Source: CAIYXB01 sp038146805
GTDB lineage: Bacteria; Cyanobacteriota; Vampirovibrionia; LMEP-6097
DNA: 64,000 nt
NCBI GenBank assembly: GCA_038146805.1
Contig: JAYQSH010000011.1
Location: 62,001 to 126,000 of the forward strand
Reading direction: 5' to 3'
Below, piece by piece: positions 34,102-46,100 of this stretch. Each line of letters starts with the position of its first letter. The first letter of the stretch is position 1. The notes beneath the pieces are model-generated. The model worked only from the letters and a program-made list of their open reading frames with translations. It searched no databases and was not told where the DNA came from. The translations under genes and the position numbers were made by a program.

Positions 34102-36186
34102 TTAGACGTCTAAAATAGCAAAACTTGCATATTCTTCAATAAAAGCTTTTCTTGGAGCAACTACATCACCCATCAACATATCAAAGATACGACTTGCCTC
34201 AGAAGCATCCTCAATAGATACTTTTTTCAAAGTTCTGGTTTCAGGGTTCATCGTAGTATCCCAAAGTTGATCAGGCATCATTTCACCTAAACCCTTGAAT
34301 CTTTGAATAGCAGCTTTTTCACCTATTTCAGCAAGTGCTAATTCTAGTTGTTGATCAGAGTAAACGTATTTGACTTTTTTCTTGTGCTCTACTTTATATA
34401 AAGGTGGTTGAGCAATAAAGACATTGTCATTTTCAATTAATTGTCTTGCATATCTAAAAAAGAAAGTCAAAATCAAGGTTCTAATATGAGCACCATCAAC
34501 GTCCGCATCGGTCATGATGACAACTCTTCTGTATCTTAATTTCTTCAGATCCAAATTAGAAGCGTCCATTTTCAAAACAGCTTCAGTCTTTTTCTTAGCA
34601 TCAGTTTCATTAGGATTTTCATCTAAAGGAACTAATCCAATTGCTTGAATCATAGATTGAATCTCTTGATTATCATAAAGCTTATCAACAGTTGCTTTTT
34701 CAACATTAAGAATTTTACCTCTCAAAGGCAAAATCGCTTGGTAGTTTCTATCTCTACCTTGCTTTGCTGAACCACCCGCTGAATCACCCTCAACTAAAAA
34801 GAGTTCGCATAAATCAGGATCTGTGTTTGAGCAATCAGCAAGCTTACCAGGAATACCACCAGAACCCTCAAGGGCAGATTGACGACGCACAGCATTTCTT
34901 GCTTTTTTTGCAGCTTCTCTTGCTTTGCGAGACATGATAGCTTTGTTGATAATTGCTTTTGCTTCTTTTGGATTTTTATCTAGCCAATCAGCAAAATACT
35001 CACCCATTACTTGTTGCACAGCTGAAGACGCTTCATTATTTAACAACTTAACTTTAGTTTGCGACTCAAACTGTGGATCGCGAACTTTGACAGAAATAAT
35101 TGCAGTGATACCTTCACGCACATCATCTCCATTTAAATTTTCTTCTTTGTCTTTAACAAGTTTATTGTTTCTTGCGTAATCATTTATAATTCGAGTCAAA
35201 GCAATTCTAAAGCCCGACATATGAGTACCACCATCGGGGTTTACAATGTTGTTGGCATAAGCCATTGACACTTCATTATAATTTTCTGTGTACTGCAAAG
35301 CAAGTTCAACATTTACTTCTTGAAAGTCTCCTTCACAAAGAAAAACATTTTTATGAATTGCAGTTCTTGTTTCATTTAAATATTTTACATAGCTGATTAA
35401 ACCATCTGGATTATGATAAGTCTCAGAATAATGAGGTTCATCTTCTTTAAGTCTTTTGTCTGTAAAAATAATTTTTAGACCTTTATTTAAAAATGACATC
35501 TCTCTTAATGCATTAGATAAAGTTTCACGATTAAATTTTGGAGTAACTTCTACTCCTTCTGAATTAGTTTCTTTAAAAACTGTTTCATCAGGCCAAAAAG
35601 TAACTTTTGTTCCATGCTTTGAAGCAGGACCCATTTTTTTAAGTGGTTGAACTGGAGCACCAACTGGAGTACCCTTGACTGCTCTACCTCTAAACTCAAC
35701 AAAATATCTTGAGCCATCTTTGCAAACTTCAACTTGCAATTTTTCTGAAACTGCATTCACACAAGATGCACCTACACCATGTAGTCCACCTGATACTTTA
35801 TAAGAAGAATCTTCGCCACCAAATTTACCGCCGGCATGCAAAACAGTAAAAACTGTCTCTACACCAGATAAACCAGTTTTTGATACTTTATCAATAGGAA
35901 TACCCCTTCCATTATCTTCGATACTAATTGATCCGTCTGGATGTATCTCGATATTGATTTCATCACAATAGCCAGCTAAAGCTTCATCAACAGAGTTATT
36001 AACAATCTCATAGACACAATGGTGTAGAGCTTTTCTATCAGTTCCACCAATGTACATACCCGGTCTTTTTCTAACCGCTTCTAAACCTTCTAGCACTTCA
36101 ATGTTTTTTGCTGAATACTCAGATTTAGCTTTTGTTGAAGATTTTTCCTTAGATTTTGATTTACTATCAGTTGTCATCGTAGTCAT
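34102..36186 (-). CDS. gyrB: DNA gyrase subunit B
   Basis: GyrB is the ATPase and TOPRIM subunit of DNA gyrase. This 694-aa protein has the GHKL ATPase domain (RKRPGMYIGG; EIVNNSVDEALAGYC; EDNGRGIPID; SGGLHGVGASCVNA), the transducer domain, and the TOPRIM block (ELFLVEGDSAGGSAKQGRDR, about residue 465; ADVDGAHIRTL). The C-terminus ends soon after RFKGLGEM, the short form without the 170-residue insertion of E. coli GyrB. ParE is a less likely alternative that I cannot fully exclude by eye. The first 25 residues are Lys/Ser-rich. A -10-like GATAAT at 36192-36197 (minus) is only 5 bp from the first ATG, so either a leaderless mRNA or a start at the second ATG (36177) is likely. Confidence 0.94.
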   Translation of the reverse strand: MTTMTTDSKSKSKEKSSTKAKSEYSAKNIEVLEGLEAVRKRPGMYIGGTDRKALHHCVYEIVNNSVDEALAGYCDEINIEIHPDGSISIEDNGRGIPIDKVSKTGLSGVETVFTVLHAGGKFGGEDSSYKVSGGLHGVGASCVNAVSEKLQVEVCKDGSRYFVEFRGRAVKGTPVGAPVQPLKKMGPASKHGTKVTFWPDETVFKETNSEGVEVTPKFNRETLSNALREMSFLNKGLKIIFTDKRLKEDEPHYSETYHNPDGLISYVKYLNETRTAIHKNVFLCEGDFQEVNVELALQYTENYNEVSMAYANNIVNPDGGTHMSGFRIALTRIINDYARNNKLVKDKEENLNGDDVREGITAIISVKVRDPQFESQTKVKLLNNEASSAVQQVMGEYFADWLDKNPKEAKAIINKAIMSRKAREAAKKARNAVRRQSALEGSGGIPGKLADCSNTDPDLCELFLVEGDSAGGSAKQGRDRNYQAILPLRGKILNVEKATVDKLYDNQEIQSMIQAIGLVPLDENPNETDAKKKTEAVLKMDASNLDLKKLRYRRVVIMTDADVDGAHIRTLILTFFFRYARQLIENDNVFIAQPPLYKVEHKKKVKYVYSDQQLELALAEIGEKAAIQRFKGLGEMMPDQLWDTTMNPETRTLKKVSIEDASEASRIFDMLMGDVVAPRKAFIEEYASFAILDV

Positions 36187-36254
36187 ATTAAATTATCTTA
36201 TTCATTTTAGCATTAGAAATAATTATTGAATATGCTAATAAAATAAAGGATTCT

Positions 36255-36263
36255 TGTTAAAAT
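36255..36263 (+). promoter_or_regulatory. extended -10 promoter for the receiver-domain gene
   Basis: TGTTAAAAT is a TGn-extended -10. The ATG at 36270 begins 7 bp after its last base, which is the expected transcription start, so the mRNA should be leaderless. Confidence 0.45.
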
Positions 36264-36269
36264 TAGTTA

Positions 36270-36818
36270 ATGACTGAGATAGATAAAAGTATCAATATCT
36301 GGATAATAGACGACTTAGATAATCGCAGAAAAGCACATTATGAAATTTTCAAAAACGAATTTCAGCTTGACAAGATCCATCTAATTGCACACCCCAGTCA
36401 TTTGCAGCATTATTTGTCTTGTAATTTTGAAAACATATATAAAGAACAACATTTATTCTTTTCTGACTACAATATGAACTTAAATAACGTTGAATGGACA
36501 GATGATTTACAGTATTTAGAGGGGCTAAAAGCCTCAACTAGTCTAGATGATTTCCCGGGGACTCAGGCGGTTTTAAGAGAATTTGGAGATAAGCTCGATT
36601 CATACATGTTGATTTTAATTTCGACGCTTGTTGAAGAAAATCCAAGCTTAATTTTCAACAATAATAAGATCATACAAACAGTGGAGCAATCGTGGGAATA
36701 TGAAAATTTACCACTAAAAACTTTTGAGCTTGGACAGATACATAAATTGGGTAAACCCTTGAGTGTAGAAAAGGTAAAAAACGTTTTTCAACACTATAAT
36801 TTTTTACAGAAAAAATAA
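36270..36818 (+). CDS. divergent response-regulator receiver-domain protein
   Basis: This 182-aa protein has no close family that I recognise, but it shows the layout of a receiver domain. There is an acidic pair D14/D15 (IWIIDDLDNRR), a phospho-acceptor candidate D66 at a strand end (LFFSDYNM), a Ser/Thr at 118-119 (LILISTLVEE), and a Lys-Pro at 162-163 (LGKPLSVEKV). The stretch between D66 and the Ser/Thr is longer than normal, with an insertion of about 20-25 residues. There is no output domain or kinase gene beside it. It ends 329 bp before the giant fibre gene on the same strand, so a link to that gene's expression is possible but unproven. Confidence 0.6.
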   Translation: MTEIDKSINIWIIDDLDNRRKAHYEIFKNEFQLDKIHLIAHPSHLQHYLSCNFENIYKEQHLFFSDYNMNLNNVEWTDDLQYLEGLKASTSLDDFPGTQAVLREFGDKLDSYMLILISTLVEENPSLIFNNNKIIQTVEQSWEYENLPLKTFELGQIHKLGKPLSVEKVKNVFQHYNFLQKK

Positions 36819-36939
36819 TTTTTTTCTTATGGCCACATTCTTTTTACAGTCACAGAAAGAGATACATAGAAATCTATTTTTATTTTTCGTTTTAGCTAAA
36901 AATTGGCCAAGTTAAAAAAAGCAAGAAGAAAAGCAAAAT

Positions 36940-36973
36940 AAGTTAAGTTTCAAGAATCTAACTTAATTTTTTT
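36940..36973 (+). terminator. intrinsic terminator in the region before the giant gene
   Basis: TTAAGTT (36943-36949) pairs with AACTTAA (36960-36966), and the stem can be lengthened by three weaker pairs. A run of seven T's follows (36967-36973). It probably ends the receiver-domain transcript, leaving 174 bp for a separate promoter of the giant gene. Otherwise the 329-bp gap (36819-37147) shows no gene. I see no clear Shine-Dalgarno before ATG 37148. Confidence 0.55.
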
Positions 36974-37147
36974 AAATTAGCAAAAGCCACAAGATAGTCT
37001 AATCAACCGATTTTGAATGCATCCTAGTATATTTAGACCAGAGGTAACCACTATTATCTAGACCCACTTCTACTAGATTTGGTTGATTTAAAGAAATTAG
37101 CTATTCGTGAATATTAAATTCAGTCAAGAAGACTAATTAAGTAGTCA

Positions 37148-40100
37148 ATGCTTAAAATTAATAAATACCTTCTCATATTTTCATTTTTGGTGAGCTTTGT
37201 GTTCAGCGCTAGTGTTGATGCGCAAACAATTTCTCTTAAGTCTCTGTCTAGCTTTAATAACTTAAATGTTCAACCAACAAATTTATATTTTCATAGGCCA
37301 AGTTTAGAAGAACAAAAAATTCTAAGACTCTATTACAAAGCAAATGATTTAGCAAAAAGCACTTACTACCCTATAAACATAAAAGCTAAAGTTTATGTTC
37401 TTAGAGACAACAAAGAAATCATTTTAAAAGTTTTCAATAAAGTTATTAAAAACAAAAAATCAGCTAAAAATATTATTCTTGCTTCAAGATTACTTTTACT
37501 TGAAGACAATGAAACAATCTACATTGACTTGTATGATTCTAATTCTCAATTCTATGGAACCTATTCTTACACAGTAGACTTAGTTGATGCAAACTTCATT
37601 TCTGAAAAAGCAGAAGAAACAAACTTTAGTGCTATTGATTCTGTATCATGTAGTGAAGGTTTAAGTGACCCTGAATGTTTACTAGAATTCTTTTTCAAAA
37701 ATGTAAACTTTGCTGCAACCTATGATAAGAAACTTATTACAGAAGTTTCAAGAGATGCACAAGGAAACTATAGTGTATTAATACCGGTGAAAAGTGGAAG
37801 AAAACTTGGTAAAAAAGTTAGCAAATTTAATTTAAATGAACAAAGCAACACTCAATTAGTTGATGGTGCTTTTGGATTTTTTGATGGTAATAATCAATTT
37901 GCAACAATGGGCTATACCGATAACGGAATTAGCATTGCTTTCAATGGAAATCCATCAACTGTAACTTTTACAGAAGATTACATTATGCTTCCACACACCG
38001 AAAAAGATGCACAGAATTTTCCAGCTGGGGCAATTTCTTATAAGAGTGATGAAGGCGAATTTTATTTCACTACAAATGAAGGATCATTTAGCTTATCAGG
38101 ATTTTTAAGTTCTGGTTTATTTGATCTTGGTGGAGATAATGGAACTCAAGGTTTTGTTGACTTAAGTAATGGTGGTACTTTAAATGGAGATATTAACGTT
38201 ATTGCAGATAGCCTAATCAATAATCCAAATTTAAATGGAAAAGTTTTATTTACGAATGACTCAATTGCTCAATTTAATGGACAAATAATGATCCAAAATG
38301 GTGCAAGCGCTGGTTATGTTTTAACCTCTGATGCAAATGGAGTTGCTTATTGGGCTCCAGCAACTGGTGGTAGTGGTGGCAGTGCCGATAATCTTGGTAA
38401 TCACACTGCTGAAGAAAACTTAAATATGGCTGGATATTCAATCATCAATATTAATAGTCTTACTACAAACACCATAACAGGTACATTAACAGGAACACTA
38501 GAAAGTTCACAAGTTAATGGAACAACTGTTTTTGCAGATAACTCTACAGCTAAATTTAACGGTGATATTTTAATTCCTAGTGGTGCATCAAATGGCTACG
38601 TCTTAACTTCTGATGCTAATGGACTTGTAACATGGGCAGCACCTACTGGTGGTAGTGGCGGAGCTGATGATCTTGGTGACCATACTGCTGAACAAAATTT
38701 AGATATGAATGGTAATTCTTTAGTGAATGCTGTAAATGTTAATGGTACTAATGCAAATTTCGATAATATTTCTGGTACCTTAACTGGCACATTAGAAAGC
38801 TCTCAAGTTAATGGAACTACAGTTTTTGCAACAACATCTACTGCGAAATTTAATGGTGACATTTTAATTCCTACTGGTGCATCAAATGGCTACGTCTTAA
38901 CTTCTGATGCTAATGGTCTTGTGACATGGGCAGCACCTACTGGTGGAGGTGATGCAGCAGATGATCTTGGTGACCATACCGCTGAACAAAACTTAGATAT
39001 GAATGGTTTTGCATTAACAAATGCCACTAATGGTAGTTTTGCAAATATTGTTCAAGCAAATTCTTTTAATGGTGAATCGGCTTCAATTACTGGAACACTA
39101 ACAACAACTATTTTAAATGCTGATACATTAAATATAGATACAAGCTTAACAGCTCCAACAATCACAGCAAGCAGCACTATTATTTCTGATTTATTTAATG
39201 GTGGCAAATTTAATGGTGATGAAGCTAACCTTAGCAACGCAACTATTAGCAACAATCTAACAGCTGATACTATTAGTGCAACAAGTTCTGTAGAATCACT
39301 TCTATTTAATGGTGGCAAATTTAATGGTGATGAAGCTAACCTTAGCAACGCAACTATTAGCAACAATCTAACAGCTGATACCATTAATGCAACAAGTTCT
39401 GTAGAATCACTTCTATTTAATGGTGGTAAATTTAATGGTGATGAAGCTAACCTTAGCAACGCAACTATTAGCAATAATCTAACAGCTGATACCATTAATG
39501 CAACAAGTTCTGTAGAATCACTTCTATTTAATGGTGGAAGTTTCAATGGCGATAATGCAAATATTACAAATATAAGCGCGACAGAACTTAGTGCAGTAAA
39601 CGGAAATTATTCAAACACAGTTCAAGCTCAAATATTCAATGGTGAAACAGCAATTATTAATGGTACTCTTACGGCAGCAACAGTCAATACTGATAATTTA
39701 AATTTAACAGGGGCTCTATCAGCCAATAATCTTATTGGAACAAGTTCAGTTACATCAGCATTATTTAATGGTGGTAAATTTAATGGTGATGAAGCAAACC
39801 TTAGCAATGCAACTATTAGCAACAATTTAAGCGCTGATACCATTAATGCAACAACAAAAGTTGAATCTACATTATTTAATGGAACAAATGCAGAATTTGA
39901 TGACTTAGTTGTTACCAACAGCATCAATGGCTCAAGCTTAATATTAAATGGAAACACAATCTCTATTGGAGCTTTAACACAAGGAAGCTTACTCTTTGCA
40001 GCAACAGCAAACGAACTTAGTGCTTTAGAAAAAGGAAGTGACAATTACGTTCTAACTGTTAACGGCAATACAATTTCATGGCAAGCTTCACAAGTTGGAA

Positions 40101-43100
40101 CAGATAATCTTGGTGACCATACTGCATCTCAAAACATTAATTTTAACGGATTCTCTTTGATCAATGGTTTAAATGCCAATTTTACTAGCGAAGTTGTAGC
40201 CAATGTATTCAATGGCGAAACTGCTATTATCAATGGTACTTTAACTGCAGCTACAGTAAACGCTGATACCGTAAACATTGGCACTGAACTTTCTGCACCT
40301 ACTATCAATGGAACAACAACTGTTATTTCTCAATTGTTCAATGGCGGCAAGTTCAATGGTGATGAAGCAAATATTACAAATGTTAATGTAACTAGTGCTT
40401 TAACTGCTGATACCATCACTGCTGCAACATCTGTTGAATCTGCTTTATTTAACGGTTCTGTATTTAATGGTACAGTCGCAAATATAGGTACTGTAAATGT
40501 TACAACAGCATTAAGTGCTGATACTATCAGTGCTACAAGTTCTGTTGAATCTGCTTTATTTAACGGTACTACAATAAATGGTGTCACTGCTAACATCACA
40601 AGCGTAAACGCTACAGATCTTAATGCACAAGAAGTCAACTCTACTAATGGCACTTTCACAGATACTGTTCAATCACTATTGTTCAACGGTACTACTTATA
40701 ACGGTGTCACTGCAAATATCACAAATGTAAACGCTGAAGAAATCAACTCAGCCAATGGTACTTTCTCAAGCATGGTTAAAGCTGCGATCTTCAATGGCGG
40801 TATCTTTAACGGCGATACTGGTATCATCGCAGGCACTTTAACTGCAAATACTGTGAACGCTGATACCGTAAACATTAGCACAGAACTGTCTGCACCTTCT
40901 ATCAATGGAACAACAACTGTTATTTCTCAATTGTTTAATGGTGGTAAATTTAATGGTGATGAAGCAAATATTACAAATATTAATGTAACTAGCGCTTTAA
41001 CAGCTGATACTGTCACTGCTACGACATCTGTTGAATCTGCTTTATTTAACGGCACTACATTTAATGGTACAGTCGCAAATATGGGTGCTGTAAATGTTAC
41101 AAACGCTTTAAGCGCGGATACTATCACTGCTACTACATCTATTGAATCTGCATTGTTTAACGGCACTACAATAAATGGTGTCACTGCAAATATCACAAAT
41201 GTAAACGCTGAAGAAATCAACTCTGCTAATGGTACTTTCTCAAATACTGTTCAATCACTATTGTTCAATGGTACTACAATAAATGGTGTCACTGCAAATA
41301 TCACAAATGTAAACGCTGAAGAAATCAACTCAGCCAATGGTACTTTCTCAAGCATGGTTAAAGCTGAGATCTTCAATGGCGGTATCTTTAACGGTGACAC
41401 TGCTATCATTGCAGGTACTTTAACTGCAGCTACTATTAATGCTGATACTTTAAATGTTGCTACATTTGTCCAAGGGGAAACTATGACAATGATAGACAGC
41501 ATAACTGCACCATTATTTAATGGCGGCAAGTTTAATGGCGATGAAGCAAATATCACAAATGTTAATGTAACTAGCGCTTTAACTGCTGATACGATCGATG
41601 CAACAACTTCTATTCAGTCTGCTCTATTCAACGGCACTACAATAAATGGTGTCACTGCAAATATCACAAATGTAAACGCTGAAGAAATCAACTCTGCTAA
41701 TGGTACTTTCTCAAATACTGTTCAATCACTATTGTTCAATGGTACTACTTATAACGGTGTCACTGCAAATATCACAAATGTAAACGCTGAAGAAATCAAC
41801 TCAGCCAATGGTACTTTCTCAAGCATGGTTAAAGCTGAGATCTTCAATGGCGGTATCTTTAATGGTGATACTGGTATCATTGCAGGCACTTTAACTGCAA
41901 ATACTGTGAACGCTGATACAGTAAACATTGGCACAGAACTTTCTGCACCTTCTATCAATGGAACAACAACTGTTATTTCTCAATTGTTTAATGGTGGCAA
42001 GTTTAATGGTGATGAAGCAAATATTACAAATGTTAATGTTACTAGCGCTTTAACTGCTGATACTATCACTGCTACGACATCTGTTGAATCTACTTTATTT
42101 AACGGCACTACAATAAATGGTGTCACTGCAAATATCACAAATGTAAACGCTGAAGAAATCAACTCAGCTAATGGTACTTTCTCAAATACTGTTCAATCAC
42201 TATTGTTCAATGGTACTACTTATAACGGTGTCACTGCAAATATCACAAATCTAAATGCTGAAGAAATCAACTCTGCTAATGGTAGTTTCTCAAGCATGGT
42301 TGAAGCGGCAATCTTTAATGGTGATACTGGTATCATTGCAGGCACTTTAACTGCAGCTACTGTGAACGCTGATACCGTAAACATTGGCACAGAACTTTCT
42401 GCACCTTCTATCAATGGAACAACAACTGTTATTTCTCAATTGTTTAATGGTGGCAAGTTTAATGGTGATGAAGCAAATATTACAAATGTTAATGTTACTA
42501 GCGCTTTAACTGCTGATACTGTCACTGCTACGACATCTGTTGAATCTGCTTTATTTAACGGTACTACCTTCAATGGTACAGTTGCGAACATAGGCGATGT
42601 AAATGTTACTAACGCTTTAAGCGCGGATACTATCACTGCTACTACATCTATTGAATCTGCTCTATTCAACGGCACTACAATAAATGGTGTCACTGCTAAC
42701 ATCACAAGCGTAAACGCTGAAGAAATCAACTCTGCTAATGGTACTTTCTCAAATACTGTTCAATCACTATTGTTCAATGGTACTACAATAAATGGTGTCA
42801 CTGCAAATATCACAAATGTAAACGCTGAAGAAATCAACTCAGCCAATGGTACTTTCTCAAGCATGGTTAAAGCTGAGATCTTCAATGGCGGTATCTTTAA
42901 CGGTGACAGTGCTATCATCGCAGGCACTTTAACTGCAGATACTATTAATGCTGATACTTTAAATGTTACTACATATGTCACAGGGGAATCTATGACAATG
43001 ATAGACCGCGTAAATGCACCATTGTTTAATGGCGGTAAGTTTAATGGCGATGAAGCAAATATTACAAATGTTAATGTTACTAGCGCTTTAACTGCTGATA

Positions 43101-46100
43101 CTATCGATGCAACAACTTCTATTCAGACTGCTCTATTCAACGGCACTACAATAAATGGTGTCACTGCTAACATCACAAGCGTAAACGCTGAAGAAATCAA
43201 CTCTGCTAATGGTACTTTCTCAAATACTGTTCAATCACTATTGTTCAATGGTACTACAATAAATGGTGTCACTGCAAATATCACAAATCTAAATGCTGAA
43301 GAAATCAACTCTGCTAATGGTAGTTTCTCAAGCATGGTTGAAGCGGCAATCTTTAATGGTGATACTGGTATCATTGCAGGCACTTTAACTGCAGCTACTG
43401 TGAACGCTGATACAGTAAACATTGGCACAGAACTTTCTGCACCTACTATTAATGGAACAACAACTGTTATTTCTCAATTGTTCAATGGTGGTAAATTTAA
43501 TGGTGATGAAGCTAACATCACAAACGTTAATGTAACTAGCGCTTTAACTGCTGATACTGTCACTGCTACGACATCTGTTGAATCTGCTTTATTTAACGGT
43601 ACTACCTTCAATGGTACAGTTGCGAACATAGGCGATGTAAATGTTACTAACGCTTTAAGCGCGGATACTATCACTGCTACTACATCTATTGAATCTGCAT
43701 TGTTCAACGGCACTACAATAAATGGTGTCACTGCAAATATCATAAATGTAAATGCTGAAGAAATCAACTCTGCTAATGGTACTTTCTCAAGCATGGTTGA
43801 AGCGGCAATCTTTAATGGTGACACTGCTATCATCGCAGGCACTTTAACTGCAGCTACTGTGAACGCTGATAACTTAAATATTACTGGTTCACTTACAACA
43901 GCTACTATCAATGGAACAACAACTGTTATTTCTCAATTGTTCAATGGCGGCAAGTTCAATGGTGATGAAGCTAACATTACAAATGTGAATGTAACTAGCG
44001 CTTTAACTGCTGATACTGTCACTGCTACGACATCTGTTGAATCTGCTTTATTTAACGGTACTACCTTCAATGGTACAGTTGCGAACATAGGCGATGTAAA
44101 TGTTACTAACGCTTTAAGCGCGGATACTATCACTGCTACTACATCTATTGAATCTGCATTGTTCAACGGCACTACAATAAATGGTGTCACTGCAAATATC
44201 ATAAATATAAATGCTGAAGAAATCAACTCTGCTAATGGTACTTTCTCAAGCATGGTTGAAGCGGCAATCTTTAATGGTGACACTGCTATCATCGCAGGCA
44301 CTTTAACTGCAGCTACAGTAAACGCTGATAACTTAAATATCACTGGTTCACTTACAACAGCTACTATCAATGGAACAACAACTGTTATTTCTCAATTATT
44401 TAACGGCGGTAAATTTAATGGTGATGAAGCTAACATCACAAACGTTAATGTAACTAGCGCTTTAACTGCTGATACTGTCACTGCTACGACATCTGTTGAA
44501 TCTGCTTTATTTAACGGTACTACAATAAATGGTGTCACTGCTAACTTTACAGAAGTTAATGCCGCTAATGGTACTTATACAAATACTTTACAAGCAAATC
44601 TCTTTAATGGAACAAATGCAGAATTTGATGACTTGGTTGTTACAAATAGCATCAATGGCTCAAGCTTAATATTAAATGGAAACACAATATCTATTGGTGC
44701 TTTAACACAAGGAAGCTTACTATTTGCAGGAACAGCAAACAGTCTTAGTGCCTTAGAAAAAGGAAGTGACAACTACGTTCTAACTGTTAACGGCAATACA
44801 ATTTCATGGCAAGCTTCACAAAATGGAGCAGATAATCTTGGTGACCATACTGCATCTCAAAACATTAATATTAACGGATTCTCTTTGATCAATGGTTTAA
44901 ATGCTAATTTCACAAACGAGCTTGTAGCCAATGTATTGAATGGCGAAACTGCTATTATCAACGGTACTTTAACTGCAGCTACAGTAAACGCTGATAACTT
45001 AAATATTACTGGTTCACTTACAACAGCTACTATCAATGGAACAACAACTGTTATTTCTCAATTGTTTAATGGCGGCAAGTTCAATGGTGATGAAGCTAAC
45101 ATCACAAATGTTAATGTAACTAGCGCTTTAACTGCTGATACTGTCACTGCTACGACATCTGTTGAATCTGCTTTATTTAACGGTTCTGTATTTAATGGTA
45201 CAGTCGCAAATATAGGTACTGTAAATGTTACTAACGCTTTAAGCGCGGATACTATCACTGCTACGACATCTGTTGAATCTGCTTTATTTAACGGCACTAC
45301 AATAAATGGTGTCACTGCAAATATCACAAATGTAAACGCTCAAGAAATCAACTCAGCTAATGGTACTTTCTCAAATACTGTTCAATCACTATTGTTCAAT
45401 GGTACTACTTATAACGGTGTCACTGCTAACATCACAAATGTAAATGCTGAAGAAATCAACTCTGCTAATGGTACTTTCTCAAGCATGGTTAAAGCGGCAA
45501 TCTTTAATGGTGATACTGGTATCATCGCAGGCACTTTAACTGCAGCTACTGTGAACGCTGATACCGTAAACATTAGCACAGAACTTTCTGCACCTTCTAT
45601 CAATGGAACAACAACTGTTATTTCTCAATTGTTCAATGGAGGCAAGTTCAATGGTGATGAAGCTAATATTACAAATGTTAATGTAACTAGCGCTTTAACT
45701 GCTGATACTGTCACTGCTACGACATCTATTGAATCTGCTTTATTTAACGGTACTACCTTCAATGGTACAGTTGCGAACATAGGCGATGTAAATGTTACTA
45801 ACTCTTTAAGCGCGGATACTATCACTGCTACTACATCTATTGAATCTGCTCTATTCAACGGTACTACCTTCAATGGTACAGTCGCGAACATAGGCGATGT
45901 AAATGTTACTAACGCTTTAAGCGCGGATACTATCACTGCTACTACATCTATTGAATCTGCATTGTTTAACGGTACTACAATAAATGGTGTCACTGCTAAC
46001 ATCACAAGCGTAAACGCTGAAGAAATCAACTCTGCTAATGGTACTTTCTCAAATACTGTTCAATCACTATTGTTCAATGGTACTACAATAAATGGTGTCA

